DNA from: Marinobacter sp. SS21
GTDB lineage: Bacteria; Pseudomonadota; Gammaproteobacteria; Pseudomonadales; Oleiphilaceae
Direction of reading: 5' to 3'
Assembly: GCF_028369065.1 (NCBI RefSeq)
Contig: NZ_JAQNDA010000004.1
Coordinates: 62,001-126,000, forward strand
Length of the DNA stretch: 64,000 nt
Part shown: positions 9,596-20,099 of the stretch, piece after piece
How the letters are laid out: the number at the start of each line of letters is the position of its first letter
How positions within the stretch are numbered: the stretch's first letter is position 1
Translations under genes and position numbers: made by a program
The notes under the pieces: generated by a model
What the model was told of the DNA's origin: nothing
Database searches by the model: none
The model's input: only the letters and a program-made list of their open reading frames with translations

Positions 9596-10810
9596 ATGGT
9601 GCAGAAACGAATTCTGCTGGGAGTGACGGGCGGCATCGCGGCCTATAAGAGCGCGGAACTGGTGCGATTACTGAAAAAATCGGGCCACGCGGTGCGGGTC
9701 GTCATGACCCGGGGCGCGGAAGCGTTTGTCACGCCGTTGACGTTTCAGGCCTTGAGTGGCGAACCGGTGCGGACCTCGTTGCTGGACCCGGAGGCCGAGG
9801 CCGGCATGGGCCACATCGAACTGGCCAAATGGGCGGATACGGTACTGGTGGCGCCGGCGTCGGCGGACTTCCTGGCTCGGCTGGCCCAGGGCATGGCGGA
9901 TGATCTGTTAACGACCCTGTGTTGTGCCACCGAGGCGCCCATCGTGGTGGCCCCGGCGATGAACCAGGCCATGTGGCGCAACCGGCGAACTCAGCGCAAC
10001 GTGGCGCTGCTGGCGGAAGATCCCCAGGTCACCCTGTGGGGGCCGGATCAGGGCGAGCAGGCTTGTGGCGACACCGGCCCGGGGCGGATGCTGGAGCCTC
10101 AGGAACTGGCCGACCGGCTCAATGCCTGCGCCGAGGGGCCGCTCAGCGGTGTGCGCCTGGTGATCACTGCCGGGCCAACCCGGGAACCCATCGACCCGGT
10201 ACGCTACATCAGCAATCACAGTTCCGGCAAAATGGGTTACGCCCTGGCGGCGGCGGCGCGGGCCGCGGGCGCTGAGGTTACCCTGGTCAGTGGGCCGGTG
10301 AACCTGGAAGCCCCAGCTGCGGTGCGGCGGGTGTCGGTGGTGACCGCCGAAGACATGCTCGCGGCCGCTGGGCTGGCGGTCGACCAGGGTTGCGATATTT
10401 TCATTGCCACCGCAGCGGTGGCGGATTACCGGCCGACGACTTGTGCCGATCAAAAGATCAAGAAGACCGCCGGCGAACTGTCGCTGGCGCTGGTCCGCAA
10501 TCCCGATACCCTGGCCACCATCGCTGGCCGGGCCAATGCGCCGTTCACGGTGGGTTTTGCCGCGGAAACCACGGACGTGGCCCGGTATGCCAACGATAAA
10601 ATGCAGCGTAAACATCTCAATATGATCGTCGCCAACGACGTCTCCCGCCCCGGGCTCGGCTTCAACAGCGACGACAACGCGGTCACGGTGTTCTGGCCCG
10701 GCGGCCAGCAAGCGTTTGCGCCACAGAGTAAAACCTTGCTGGCGGAGCAGCTGGTCGCGCTGATCGCCGATCATTACCAGACCGTCCGTTCGAACACGAC
10801 TCAGCAGTAA
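9596..10810 (+). CDS. coaBC: Bifunctional phosphopantothenoylcysteine decarboxylase / phosphopantothenate-cysteine ligase
   Basis: Two consecutive steps of coenzyme A synthesis in one 404-residue flavoprotein. The N-terminal CoaC half has GVTGGIAAYK, the catalytic histidine in GHIELAKWAD (H73), PAMNQAMW (N123) and the substrate clamp ACGDTGPGRM (C157). The C-terminal CoaB half starts near TAGPTREPIDPVRYISNHSSGKMG and contains AAVADYRP and KIKK. I used the ATG at 9596 after GGGAG, which starts MVQKRILLG as in homologues. dut follows after 15 bp. Confidence 0.96.
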   Translation: MVQKRILLGVTGGIAAYKSAELVRLLKKSGHAVRVVMTRGAEAFVTPLTFQALSGEPVRTSLLDPEAEAGMGHIELAKWADTVLVAPASADFLARLAQGMADDLLTTLCCATEAPIVVAPAMNQAMWRNRRTQRNVALLAEDPQVTLWGPDQGEQACGDTGPGRMLEPQELADRLNACAEGPLSGVRLVITAGPTREPIDPVRYISNHSSGKMGYALAAAARAAGAEVTLVSGPVNLEAPAAVRRVSVVTAEDMLAAAGLAVDQGCDIFIATAAVADYRPTTCADQKIKKTAGELSLALVRNPDTLATIAGRANAPFTVGFAAETTDVARYANDKMQRKHLNMIVANDVSRPGLGFNSDDNAVTVFWPGGQQAFAPQSKTLLAEQLVALIADHYQTVRSNTTQQ

Positions 10811-10825
10811 GCACAGGAACCATTC

Positions 10826-11287
10826 ATGACCAAACGAAAATTGCAGGTACGGGTGCTGGACCCGCGCATTGGTGATGCCATCGCCTTTCCGGAATACGCC
10901 ACCGACGGCTCTGCCGGTCTCGATCTGCGGGCCTGCCTGGATCAGCCGCTGACCCTGGCGCCGGGGGAAACCGAGCTGCTCAAGACCGGACTCGCCATCC
11001 ACATCGAAGACCCGTCCTTGGCCGCCATGATCCTGCCCCGCAGTGGCTTGGGCCACAAGCACGGCATTGTGTTGGGCAATCTGGTGGGGCTGATTGATTC
11101 GGATTACCAGGGCGAGCTGATGGTGTCCTGCTGGAACCGGGGGCAGACATCGTTCACCATCGAGGTGGGAGAGCGCATTGCCCAGTTGATTCTGGTGCCG
11201 GTGGTGCAGGCCGAATTCGAGGTGGTGGATTCGTTCGAAACCAGCGACCGCGGCGCCGGTGGTTTTGGCTCTACTGGCACCCGCTGA
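10826..11287 (+). CDS. dut: Deoxyuridine 5'-triphosphate nucleotidohydrolase
   Basis: Hydrolyses dUTP to dUMP, which keeps uracil out of DNA and supplies the dTMP pathway. The 153-residue trimeric dUTPase has its motifs in order: [43 protein letters not shown] and the C-terminal P-loop-like [10 protein letters not shown]. It is translated just after coaBC; this pairing is conserved in gammaproteobacteria. Confidence 0.97.
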   Translation: MTKRKLQVRVLDPRIGDAIAFPEYATDGSAGLDLRACLDQPLTLAPGETELLKTGLAIHIEDPSLAAMILPRSGLGHKHGIVLGNLVGLIDSDYQGELMVSCWNRGQTSFTIEVGERIAQLILVPVVQAEFEVVDSFETSDRGAGGFGSTGTR

Positions 11288-11381
11288 ACCTGCGGGTACG
11301 CAGGTGTACATCGTAAAGACTATACTTTTTTAAAAGGATTCAGTGCCTTAAATGGCCGTCAACTGTCATGCAGGGTTCGCT

Positions 11382-14012
11382 ATGAAACTGGGGAAAAAAA
11401 AGGCGTCGGCCGAGGACGCAACGGCCAGCAAACCGGACGGCAGTGGCAAGAAGGCGCAGCGCACCAAGGGGGCCGGCCTGAAGCAGCTGACGAGCATTGC
11501 CGGGCTGCAGACGGCTGCGGTGATGGTGGCCGGATTGGTCGCGGCGGCCGTGCTGCATGTTGCCGTCATCCAGCCCGCTGAGAGCGACCGGTGGGCGGGC
11601 GAAACCCGTTTGGTCGCCGAACACGCCAAAGCCCGACTGGAGCAGCGCCTGGTGATGATGCAGGGGCTGGTGGCGGGCATGGCCCAACAGCAGCGGGTGC
11701 TCAACGCGCTGGCTGATCCCGCGGAGATGGCGGCGCTCACCGAAGACCTGCAGCGGTTAATGCCAGCCATTGACGGTGTTTACCTGTTTCCCTATGGCGA
11801 GATTCCCCGTTCGGCCATTGGCTCAGAATCCCTGGGCTTCGCCAGCCTCGATTTGGCCCGCAAGGCGGAGTCCGGTCGGCCGCTTCAGCCGGATGCCTTC
11901 CCCCGGGATGGCCAGTGGTATATCCAGCTCGCCTCGGCGGTGACCAAGCCCAATAACGGGGTGGTGGCGGGCAGCCTGCTGGTGCAGTTCAAGACCAGTG
12001 CGTTGGCGCCAGCGCTGGCGACATCGCCGGCTCAACTCGGTGGGGAACTGGCGCTGGTGCAAACGGTGTCGGGCAAGGCGACCAAAGTAATCAGGCAGGG
12101 CAGCGGCAGTGGTGAACGCATTGAACTTGCCCTGGCCACGCCCAATTGGAGTCTGCAATACACCCCAGCCTCGACGTCGGCGCCCCTGGTGAGCACGGTG
12201 CTCGCCGTCGTGGTGATTCTGGTGCCGCTGGCGATCGCTGCGGTGGTGATCTGGCTGTTGCTTGGTAATGCCCAAAAGGGGCTACGCCAGGACGTGTCGG
12301 CGCTGATTCAGTGGGCGCAAAAGGCTTTCAGTGGTGAGCGCCAGGCGCTGCCGAAGACTCGTTGGGACATCCCGGCCGCCTTGGCGGAGGTGTTACAGCG
12401 GCTGGCTCAGTCAGTGGAGAAACGCTTGCTGAAGGCCGCCGAATCCGCCCGTGGCACACGCCCGGCGGCTACCGTCGAAGCCAACGCCCCCGCGGCTGCC
12501 GGTGACGAGCCGCTGTTCCAGGACAAAGATGTCCTCGATATTGATATGCTTGACGGCGATGACGACGTGCTGGGGCTGGGTGGCACGCCACCGGGAGGCG
12601 CCGCAGGCGTGGCCATCGAAGAGGTGGCCGCGCCTGCCGTCGAGGTATCAGCGGACATTTTCCGGGCCTACGACATTCGCGGCATTGTCGGGGAGAACCT
12701 GACCTCGGCGGTGGTGGAAATCATCGGCCGGGCGATCGGCAGTGAAGCCCAGCAGCGGGCCCTGGATACGCTGTGTGTGGGCTATGACGGTCGCCACAGC
12801 AGCCCCGAGCTGGCGTCCGCACTGGCGCGGGGGATCCTGTCCACTGGCTGCAATGTCATCGAAATCGGCGCGGTGCCGACGCCGGTGCTGTACTTTGCCA
12901 CCCATCAGCTCGACACCGGGTCCGGGGTGATGGTCACCGGCAGCCATAATCCGGCCAATTACAATGGCCTCAAGATGATGCTCGGGGGCGAGACGCTGTC
13001 TGGTGAGGCCATCCAGAAACTGCTGCAGCGCATCCAGTCCGGGGACTTCGCCAGCGGCCAGGGCGCGTTGTCCCAGGAGGATGTCCGCCGCGCCTACCTG
13101 GACCGAATCGTCGGCGACATCGCGGTGGCCGCGCCGCTAAAAGTGGTGCTGGATGCCGGCAACGGAATTGCCGGTGAACTCGGCCCGATTCTGGTCGAGG
13201 AGCTGGGCTGCGAGGTGGTGCCGCTGTATTGCGACGTCGACGGCAGTTTCCCCAATCACCACCCGGACCCGGGCAAGCCCGCCAACCTGACGGACCTGAT
13301 CAATCGGGTGCAGGCCGAAGGCGCCGATCTGGGGCTGGCGTTTGACGGCGATGGCGACCGTTTGGGGGTGGTGACCAACAGCGGCAAGATCATCTGGCCT
13401 GACCGTCTGTTGATGCTGTTTGCCCGGGACGTGGTGTCCCGCAATCCCGGTGCGGATGTGCTGTACGACGTTAAATGCAGCCGCCGCCTGGCCGGGGTCA
13501 TCAACGAGGCGGGCGGGCGACCGATCATGTGGAAGACCGGTCACTCGCTGATGAAAGCGAAGATGAAGGAAACCGGGGCGTTGCTCGCCGGCGAAATGAG
13601 CGGCCATGTGTTCTTCAAGGAGCGTTGGTACGGCTTCGACGACGGCCTCTACTCGGCGGCCCGATTGCTGGAGATTCTCGGTATCGAGGACCGCCAGAGT
13701 GACGAGGTGTTCGCCGATTTCCCGGAAGACCTGAGCACTCCGGAGCTCAACGTGGAAGTCACCGAGAGCCGCAAGTTCCAGCTGATGGAACGGCTCAGCG
13801 CCGAAGGCGAGTTCGGTGAGGGCAGTATGAGTACCATCGACGGTATTCGGGTGGATTATCCGGACGGCTGGGGGCTGTGTCGGGCCTCCAACACCACGCC
13901 GGTGTTGGTGCTGCGTTTCGAGGCAGAGAATGAGGGCGCGCTGGAACGCATCAAGTCGGTGTTCCGCGACCAGCTGCATAAAATCGCGCCCGATTTGGCG
14001 CTGGATTTCTGA
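11382..14012 (+). CDS. algC: Phosphomannomutase/phosphoglucomutase AlgC with long membrane-anchored N-terminus
   Basis: Interconverts hexose 1- and 6-phosphates for LPS and exopolysaccharide precursors. The last 450 residues are a complete mutase: phosphoserine loop TGSHNP (S521), metal loop DGDGDR from D655, sugar loop GEMSGH and phosphate-binding RASNTTPVLVLRFE. The first 420 residues have a transmembrane helix near 45-65, a periplasmic-looking segment and a second helix near 275-293, followed by an acidic, Ala/Pro-rich linker. Long forms of AlgC are known in Pseudomonas. I prefer the ATG at 11382 (AGGG at good distance) to the one at 11352. Confidence 0.9.
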   Translation: MKLGKKKASAEDATASKPDGSGKKAQRTKGAGLKQLTSIAGLQTAAVMVAGLVAAAVLHVAVIQPAESDRWAGETRLVAEHAKARLEQRLVMMQGLVAGMAQQQRVLNALADPAEMAALTEDLQRLMPAIDGVYLFPYGEIPRSAIGSESLGFASLDLARKAESGRPLQPDAFPRDGQWYIQLASAVTKPNNGVVAGSLLVQFKTSALAPALATSPAQLGGELALVQTVSGKATKVIRQGSGSGERIELALATPNWSLQYTPASTSAPLVSTVLAVVVILVPLAIAAVVIWLLLGNAQKGLRQDVSALIQWAQKAFSGERQALPKTRWDIPAALAEVLQRLAQSVEKRLLKAAESARGTRPAATVEANAPAAAGDEPLFQDKDVLDIDMLDGDDDVLGLGGTPPGGAAGVAIEEVAAPAVEVSADIFRAYDIRGIVGENLTSAVVEIIGRAIGSEAQQRALDTLCVGYDGRHSSPELASALARGILSTGCNVIEIGAVPTPVLYFATHQLDTGSGVMVTGSHNPANYNGLKMMLGGETLSGEAIQKLLQRIQSGDFASGQGALSQEDVRRAYLDRIVGDIAVAAPLKVVLDAGNGIAGELGPILVEELGCEVVPLYCDVDGSFPNHHPDPGKPANLTDLINRVQAEGADLGLAFDGDGDRLGVVTNSGKIIWPDRLLMLFARDVVSRNPGADVLYDVKCSRRLAGVINEAGGRPIMWKTGHSLMKAKMKETGALLAGEMSGHVFFKERWYGFDDGLYSAARLLEILGIEDRQSDEVFADFPEDLSTPELNVEVTESRKFQLMERLSAEGEFGEGSMSTIDGIRVDYPDGWGLCRASNTTPVLVLRFEAENEGALERIKSVFRDQLHKIAPDLALDF

Positions 14013-14058
14013 ACCCGACCGATAACATAGACGAATTGAATAATCGAAGGTGTAGTGA

Positions 14059-14955
<897 letters not shown>

Positions 14956-14989
14956 TGGCGCCTGGCGCGCCGGTGAGAGGAGGCGACCG

Positions 14990-16267
14990 TTGAAGAAACT
15001 GTTAACCACGTTGCTGGTGCTGGCCTTGGCGGGCTTCGTTGGATTCAAGGCCGCGGTCTGGTGGTTGGTGGATCGCAACGTGAATCAGGCGCAGCAGACC
15101 ATTGCGGACCGGGGCGTCATCGAACGGGGCGCCATTCGCTCCAGTCTGGGCGGATTAGTCACGTTGCAACAGGCGAGTTATCAGGACTTTCGACTGACGC
15201 AGCCGTTGCAGATGGGGCAGCTGACCTTCGATGCGGGCTCACCGCTGGCGCTGCTGAGCTTTCTGGCCGATCCGTCGGTACTGCCGGGCCAGTGGCAGCT
15301 GACGGCGACGGGCCTCCGGCTCGGGCTGGATGCCAACATGTTCCGCAGTTGGGTGACGGCCGGTGGCCCGGAGGAATCGGCACTGTTTGCCCCGGCGTGC
15401 GGGCCGGATTCGCGGCAGCGGCTGGGCAGTGGCGACCTGGTGCGGGTTGGCATCACCGAGCTCCGGGCCGAGGCCTTGCTGAGGCAGACCGCTGACGAGC
15501 TTTATCTGGAACTCAATTCCGAGGGCACCGGCAGCCTGGAAATCCATTGGCCAGGGGTCCGCTTCCGCTTTGACGATGCCGACCCCCTGCCGGGCGCCAC
15601 GGCCGCCGCGTTGACGGTGACCGTGCGCGATGGCGGACTGATGCGCCGGGTATCGGCCTATTGTGCCCGCGAGTCGGGCATGGCGGAAAACGACTGGTCC
15701 AATCAGGTGCTGGCGAGCTTTCAGCGCCAGCTCCAGCAGACCGGCTACCAGGCCAGTGACCAACTGCTCGCCCTGTACCGCCGATGGCTGGTTGAAGGTG
15801 GGGAGCTGACGGTGGTGCTCTCGCCGCAGTCCAGCACCTACGGCGTGCCGGTGCGTGACGACGAAGCCACCAGCACCGCCGAGCTGGCGCTAAGCTACAA
15901 CGGCGCTCAAGTGCCCGGGGTCTACCTGACACACTATACCCCGCCGCCCCAGTCGCCGCCCCAAGCCAGCTCCGAGCTGGCGACGCCGGAGGACGGAGGT
16001 CAGCGGGCGGCGGAGGGCAGTTGGCGTACCCAGCCGGTGGCCGCTGCGTCGCAATGGCTTGGACACCGGGTCCGGGTCGGTTTGAGCAGCGGTCGGACGG
16101 TGGAAGGCCGACTGGTGCGGGCGGACGAGCGCCAGCTGGAAGTGGCCCGGCCGGTGGACGGTGGTGAAGTGGCATACCCCATGGCCACCGCAGCCGTCAC
16201 CCGGTTTGAAATCTGGCGGCGCGGCAGCGGCGTCGAAAGCAATGAGCCTGGCAGGAGAATCCGATGA
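14990..16267 (+). CDS. Membrane-anchored protein of unknown function in the arg cluster
   Basis: A 425-residue protein I do not recognise. It begins with an uncleaved-looking signal anchor (MKKLLTTLLVLALAGFVGFKAAVWWLVD), followed by a mostly beta region. A Pro-rich hinge near residue 320 leads to a small C-terminal domain, GHRVRVGLSSGRTVEGRLVRADERQLEVAR, that resembles an Sm-like/SH3-type barrel. The TTG start is supported by AGGAGG at ideal distance. Its stop overlaps argE by 4 bp, so the two are translationally coupled. The context does not suggest a catalytic step of arginine synthesis. Confidence 0.82.
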   Translation: MKKLLTTLLVLALAGFVGFKAAVWWLVDRNVNQAQQTIADRGVIERGAIRSSLGGLVTLQQASYQDFRLTQPLQMGQLTFDAGSPLALLSFLADPSVLPGQWQLTATGLRLGLDANMFRSWVTAGGPEESALFAPACGPDSRQRLGSGDLVRVGITELRAEALLRQTADELYLELNSEGTGSLEIHWPGVRFRFDDADPLPGATAAALTVTVRDGGLMRRVSAYCARESGMAENDWSNQVLASFQRQLQQTGYQASDQLLALYRRWLVEGGELTVVLSPQSSTYGVPVRDDEATSTAELALSYNGAQVPGVYLTHYTPPPQSPPQASSELATPEDGGQRAAEGSWRTQPVAAASQWLGHRVRVGLSSGRTVEGRLVRADERQLEVARPVDGGEVAYPMATAAVTRFEIWRRGSGVESNEPGRRIR

Positions 16268-17439
16268 CCGCGAACGGCAATAACCCGGTGCCCCAGCCCC
16301 CGGGCATCAGGGACATGCTCACCCGGCTGATTTCGTTGCCGTCGGTCAGCAGCGCCTCGCCGGCCTGGGACCAGAGCAACGAGGCCGTGGTGCAGACGCT
16401 GGCGGAATGGCTGCGGCCACTGGGCTTCAAGACCGAATTGATGCCGGTGCCCGACTCGCCGGGCAAGTTTAACCTGATTGCCACTTTGGGCAGCGGGCCG
16501 GGCGGGTTGGTGTTGTCCGGTCATACCGATACCGTGCCCTATGACGACAAGCGCTGGCAGAGCGACCCGTTTACCCTGACCGAGCGGGATGACCGCTGGT
16601 ACGGCCTCGGCACCTGTGATATGAAGGGTTTTTTCGCGCTGGCCATCGACGCGATGCGCGACCTGGCGGGCCAGCCGCTAAAGCAGCCACTGATCCTGCT
16701 GGCCACCGCCGATGAAGAAAGTTCGATGAATGGTGCCAGGGCCCTGGCGGAAGCCGGCCGCCCCAAAGGGCGCTATGCGGTGATTGGCGAGCCCACCGGC
16801 CTCAAGCCCATCCGGATGCATAAGGGCATCATGATGGAACGGCTGGTGTTTCAGGGGCAGTCCGGCCACTCCTCCAATCCCGCGCTCGGCCGCAATGCCC
16901 TGGAGGGTATGCACGAGGCCATCGGCGAGTTGCTGGCGTTGCGGCGCCAATGGCAGGGCCGTTTCCAGAATCCCAATTTCGAGGTTCAGGTGCCCACCCT
17001 CAACCTGGGCTGCATTCATGGCGGCGACAACCCGAACCGAATCTGCGGCCGCTGCGAGCTGCATTTTGACTTGCGCCCGTTGCCGGGCATGCAAATGGAC
17101 GAGCTGCGCCAGGCCATCCTCGACCGGCTGCAGCCCTTGGCCCGTCAGCGCGAGCTGCAGCTCGAGTTCAGTCCGCTGTTCGATGGCGTGCCGCCCTTTG
17201 AGACCGCTGCCGATGCCGAGCTGGTGCGGGTATGCGAGAGCCTGACCGGACATCGAGCCGAAGCCGTGGCCTTCGCCACCGAGGCACCCTGGTTGCAGCA
17301 GCTTGGCCTGGAAACGCTGGTGATGGGGCCGGGCTCCATTGATCAGGCGCACCAGCCCGACGAGTACCTGGCGCTGTCCCAGGTGGCTCCGACGGTGACG
17401 GTGCTGCGCAAATTGATACAGCGTTTCTGTCTGGAGTGA
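16264..17439 (+). CDS. argE: Acetylornithine deacetylase
   Basis: Hydrolyses N-acetylornithine to ornithine (linear arginine pathway). The 391-residue M20 metallohydrolase has the first metal motif LSGHTDTVP, the bridging DMKGF, the catalytic pair DEESS, GEPTGL, and the dimerisation-domain histidine in GQSGHSSNP. C-terminal GPGSIDQAHQPDEY carries the last metal ligand. Its start overlaps the upstream unknown gene and its stop overlaps the argA start, so three genes are coupled. Confidence 0.94.
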   Translation: MTANGNNPVPQPPGIRDMLTRLISLPSVSSASPAWDQSNEAVVQTLAEWLRPLGFKTELMPVPDSPGKFNLIATLGSGPGGLVLSGHTDTVPYDDKRWQSDPFTLTERDDRWYGLGTCDMKGFFALAIDAMRDLAGQPLKQPLILLATADEESSMNGARALAEAGRPKGRYAVIGEPTGLKPIRMHKGIMMERLVFQGQSGHSSNPALGRNALEGMHEAIGELLALRRQWQGRFQNPNFEVQVPTLNLGCIHGGDNPNRICGRCELHFDLRPLPGMQMDELRQAILDRLQPLARQRELQLEFSPLFDGVPPFETAADAELVRVCESLTGHRAEAVAFATEAPWLQQLGLETLVMGPGSIDQAHQPDEYLALSQVAPTVTVLRKLIQRFCLE

Positions 17440-18755
17440 TGCTCTTGAAATCGACCGACTGGCTGCACGGGTTTCGCCACTCGTCCCCCTACATCAACGC
17501 CCATCGTGGCCGTACCGTGGTGCTGACCATCGGTGGCGATGCGCTGGCCCACGATAACCTGATCAACATCATCCACGATCTGGCCCTGCTCAGCAGCCTG
17601 GGCATTCGCTTGGTGATTACCTTCGGTGCACGGGCTCAGATCCAGCGGCGACTGGACCTTGCCGGCGAATCGTCATCGTTCCATCGCGGCCTGCGCATTA
17701 CCCGGGAAAGCCAGCTGCCGTTGGTGTTGGAGGCGATCGGTGGGATGCGCAGCTATCTGGAAAGCCAGTTGTCCCTCGGCCTGGTGAACTCGCCCATGCA
17801 CAATGCCCGAATCCGGGTCAGCAGCGGCAACTTTGTCACCGCGAAACCGGTCGGGGTGCTGGACGGTGTCGATTTCGGCTTCACCGGCAAGGTCCGTCGG
17901 GTGGATATTGGCGGCATCGAGAGTCTGCTCGACCTCGGCCACATCGTTCTGGTGCCGCCTCAGGGCTATTCGCCCACGGGCGACGTGTTCAACCTGTCCT
18001 ACGAGGACGTTGGCAGCCAGGTGGCAGCCGCACTGCGGGCGGACAAACTCATCATTTACACCCGCCTTCCGGGCGTACTGGACGAGCAGGGGGCGTTGAT
18101 CCGGGAATTGTCGGCGCGCCAGGCCTCGGAGCGGCTGACCGCGTCCCAGGCCAGTGGCGAGGATGCCGAGTTGTTGCGGGCGGCCTGCAATGCCTGTGTC
18201 AAAGGCGTGCAGCGAGCCCATATCATCAGCTATCAGCTCGATGGCGCGCTGCTGGAAGAGCTGTTTACCCGCGACGGTTCCGGCACCTTGGTCAGCGGCG
18301 ACACCTATGAGCAGATTCGTGCCGCCGGGGTGGAAGACATCGGCGGCATTATTGAGCTGATCCGCCCACTCGAGGAGCAGGGCATCCTGGTGCGGCGGTC
18401 CCGGGAAATGCTGGAAACCGAAATCGACCGTTTCGTGGTGGCCGATCGGGACGGCACCGTGGTCGGCTGTGCGGCGCTCTACCATTATCCGGACGAACAG
18501 GCCGGCGAGCTGTCCTGCTTTGCCGTGGATGCCGCCTACCAGCGCGGTGGTCGCGGCGACGAACTGCTGGCGATGATCGAACAGATGGCTCGAACTCAGG
18601 GCCTGCAGCGGTTGTTTGTGCTCACCACCCAGACCGAGCATTGGTTCCGTGAGCGCGGATTCCAGCCCTCGACGGTGCAGGCATTGCCGGGGCCCAAACT
18701 GGCGGTCTACAACGCCCAGCGCAATTCAAAGGTGTTCGTCAAACCGCTGAGCTAA
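17439..18755 (+). CDS. argA: N-acetylglutamate synthase (amino-acid N-acetyltransferase)
   Basis: First step of arginine synthesis: acetylates glutamate. The N-terminal amino-acid-kinase-like domain (about 20-290, with TIGGDALAHDNLINIIHDLALL) is the arginine-sensing part. The C-terminal GNAT domain (about 295-435) has EQGILVRRSREMLE, AYQRGGRGDELL (acetyl-CoA loop) and WFRERGFQPS. GTG 17436, ATG 17439 and TTG 17445 are possible starts; spacing from GGAG slightly favours TTG, so the first codons are uncertain. It overlaps the argE stop and, by 30 bp at its 3' end, the converging aminopeptidase gene. Confidence 0.93.
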   Translation: MLLKSTDWLHGFRHSSPYINAHRGRTVVLTIGGDALAHDNLINIIHDLALLSSLGIRLVITFGARAQIQRRLDLAGESSSFHRGLRITRESQLPLVLEAIGGMRSYLESQLSLGLVNSPMHNARIRVSSGNFVTAKPVGVLDGVDFGFTGKVRRVDIGGIESLLDLGHIVLVPPQGYSPTGDVFNLSYEDVGSQVAAALRADKLIIYTRLPGVLDEQGALIRELSARQASERLTASQASGEDAELLRAACNACVKGVQRAHIISYQLDGALLEELFTRDGSGTLVSGDTYEQIRAAGVEDIGGIIELIRPLEEQGILVRRSREMLETEIDRFVVADRDGTVVGCAALYHYPDEQAGELSCFAVDAAYQRGGRGDELLAMIEQMARTQGLQRLFVLTTQTEHWFRERGFQPSTVQALPGPKLAVYNAQRNSKVFVKPLS

Positions 18756-19796
18756 CCGGGCCAGGCGCCGCTGACGCCGATCGGGCGGGAGCCGGGCCAG
18801 CTCCTTGACCGAGCGGTAGAAGGCGGGGAAGTCGTAGTTGTGGTCCTGCAACAGCTGGCGGAACGCCGGCACGAACTGGTGGTACTGGCGCAGTAGCGCC
18901 AGATGGGCGTTGTTGAGGTCTGCCGGCTCACGACCCAGCGGCCCGGCCTCGGGCCAGTCCACCGACAGCGCTTGGTAATCCTCCTGCAGCCGCTGCAAGA
19001 TCTGCTGTTTGGCCGCCCGTAGTTCGGCGACCGGTCGCTGTCCGGCCTGGCGGTAGAGTTCACTCAGTTGATCGCTGGCATTATTCACCAGGGCCAGGGT
19101 CTGGTCGCGATGGCGCAGTCGCCGCAGCGCCTGTTCGAATTCGGCCTGCTCGCCGTGCTGGGCGAGCCACAGGCGAAGGCCTTCCAGTTCCACCGCGGTG
19201 GCGAAGCTTTCATTGAATACCGTATCCCCCGCGACATAGACCACCCGATGGCTGAGTTCGTGGAACAGCAACGCCACCATGCGGGCGCTGGGCAGGTTGG
19301 TGAAGCCGCTGTGCAGTGGATCGTCGAACCAGCCCAGGGTGGAGTAGGCGGTGACCCCGCCCAACAGGGTGTCGTAGTTCCGCGCCTCGAAATGGGCCTG
19401 CTCGCGGCGGGCGTCGGCCGTATCGAAGTAACCGCGGTAGGACTGGCAGCCAATCACCGGGTAACACCACTGGTGAGGCGTGAGGGAAAACTCGGGCACC
19501 GCCGTGAGATTGACCACCACATAGGGGCGGTCGAGTTCGATATAGCGCGCGAAGCTGCCGTCCACGGGCAGCGCCAACCAGTCGCCGGCGAATTCCCGCG
19601 CCGCTATCGCGGTGTGCAATTGTTCGCGCAGCGCCGGGGCCAGTTCCGGGTCGGCGAGCAGGTCGCTGATGGGTGCCCCCGAGACCATCAGCCTGAGCTG
19701 ACCACCGATGGCCTGGCTGTAGTAACGCAACGAGGTGCAGCCGGCGACACTCAGCAGCGTTAGCATTACGAGGCAGAACTGACTAAGCTGTCTCAT
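18726..19796 (-). CDS. Lipoprotein, predicted zinc aminopeptidase (COG4324 type)
   Basis: A 356-residue precursor with a lipoprotein signal ending LSVAGC (C20). The metalloprotease motif HELSH is at 179-183, with a downstream NESFA (195-199) that would give the third ligand, as in the predicted aminopeptidase family COG4324. The C-terminal third is helical and Arg-rich. The last 30 bp overlap the argA 3' end on the opposite strand. Peptidase activity is inferred from the motif. Confidence 0.85.
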   Translation of the reverse strand: MRQLSQFCLVMLTLLSVAGCTSLRYYSQAIGGQLRLMVSGAPISDLLADPELAPALREQLHTAIAAREFAGDWLALPVDGSFARYIELDRPYVVVNLTAVPEFSLTPHQWCYPVIGCQSYRGYFDTADARREQAHFEARNYDTLLGGVTAYSTLGWFDDPLHSGFTNLPSARMVALLFHELSHRVVYVAGDTVFNESFATAVELEGLRLWLAQHGEQAEFEQALRRLRHRDQTLALVNNASDQLSELYRQAGQRPVAELRAAKQQILQRLQEDYQALSVDWPEAGPLGREPADLNNAHLALLRQYHQFVPAFRQLLQDHNYDFPAFYRSVKELARLPPDRRQRRLARLAQRFDEHL

Positions 19797-20099
19797 AATC
19801 TGGTGTCCCGTCGGGCTGTTTGGTGAATCGATTATGGTTCTCGAGGTTACGGTGTAGATTACCGAATTACCCGCACGGGACTCTACAACGGCGTGGCGGC
19901 TGGCATCGTAATACCACCGGCCGGCGCCACCCTGGCGTCATTTGACGTTTTCTGTCACGACGTCGTAACGGCTATACTACGGTCACAAGACTCCCGGAGT
20001 GGCAGTGACTTTCTGCTGACATTACAGGGACATTGGCTGATGATCGAGCCGGATTGATTCCCGCTCGGGTTGTCGGCATCGCACGCTATCAGGTAGTCA
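19797..20099. other. Intergenic region between divergent genes, promoter-like only
   Basis: 303 bp with no gene. It holds a -10-like TATACT at 19975-19980 without a good -35 at normal spacing; a TTGACG at 19944-19949 is 25 bp away. No repeat or RNA gene was seen. Confidence 0.4.

Noticed and set aside
9908..11311. 467-codon open frame on the minus strand
   Set aside because: It lies opposite coaBC and dut, has low-complexity His/Gln/Arg-rich composition and no domain. High GC produces such shadows; the plus-strand genes are clear.
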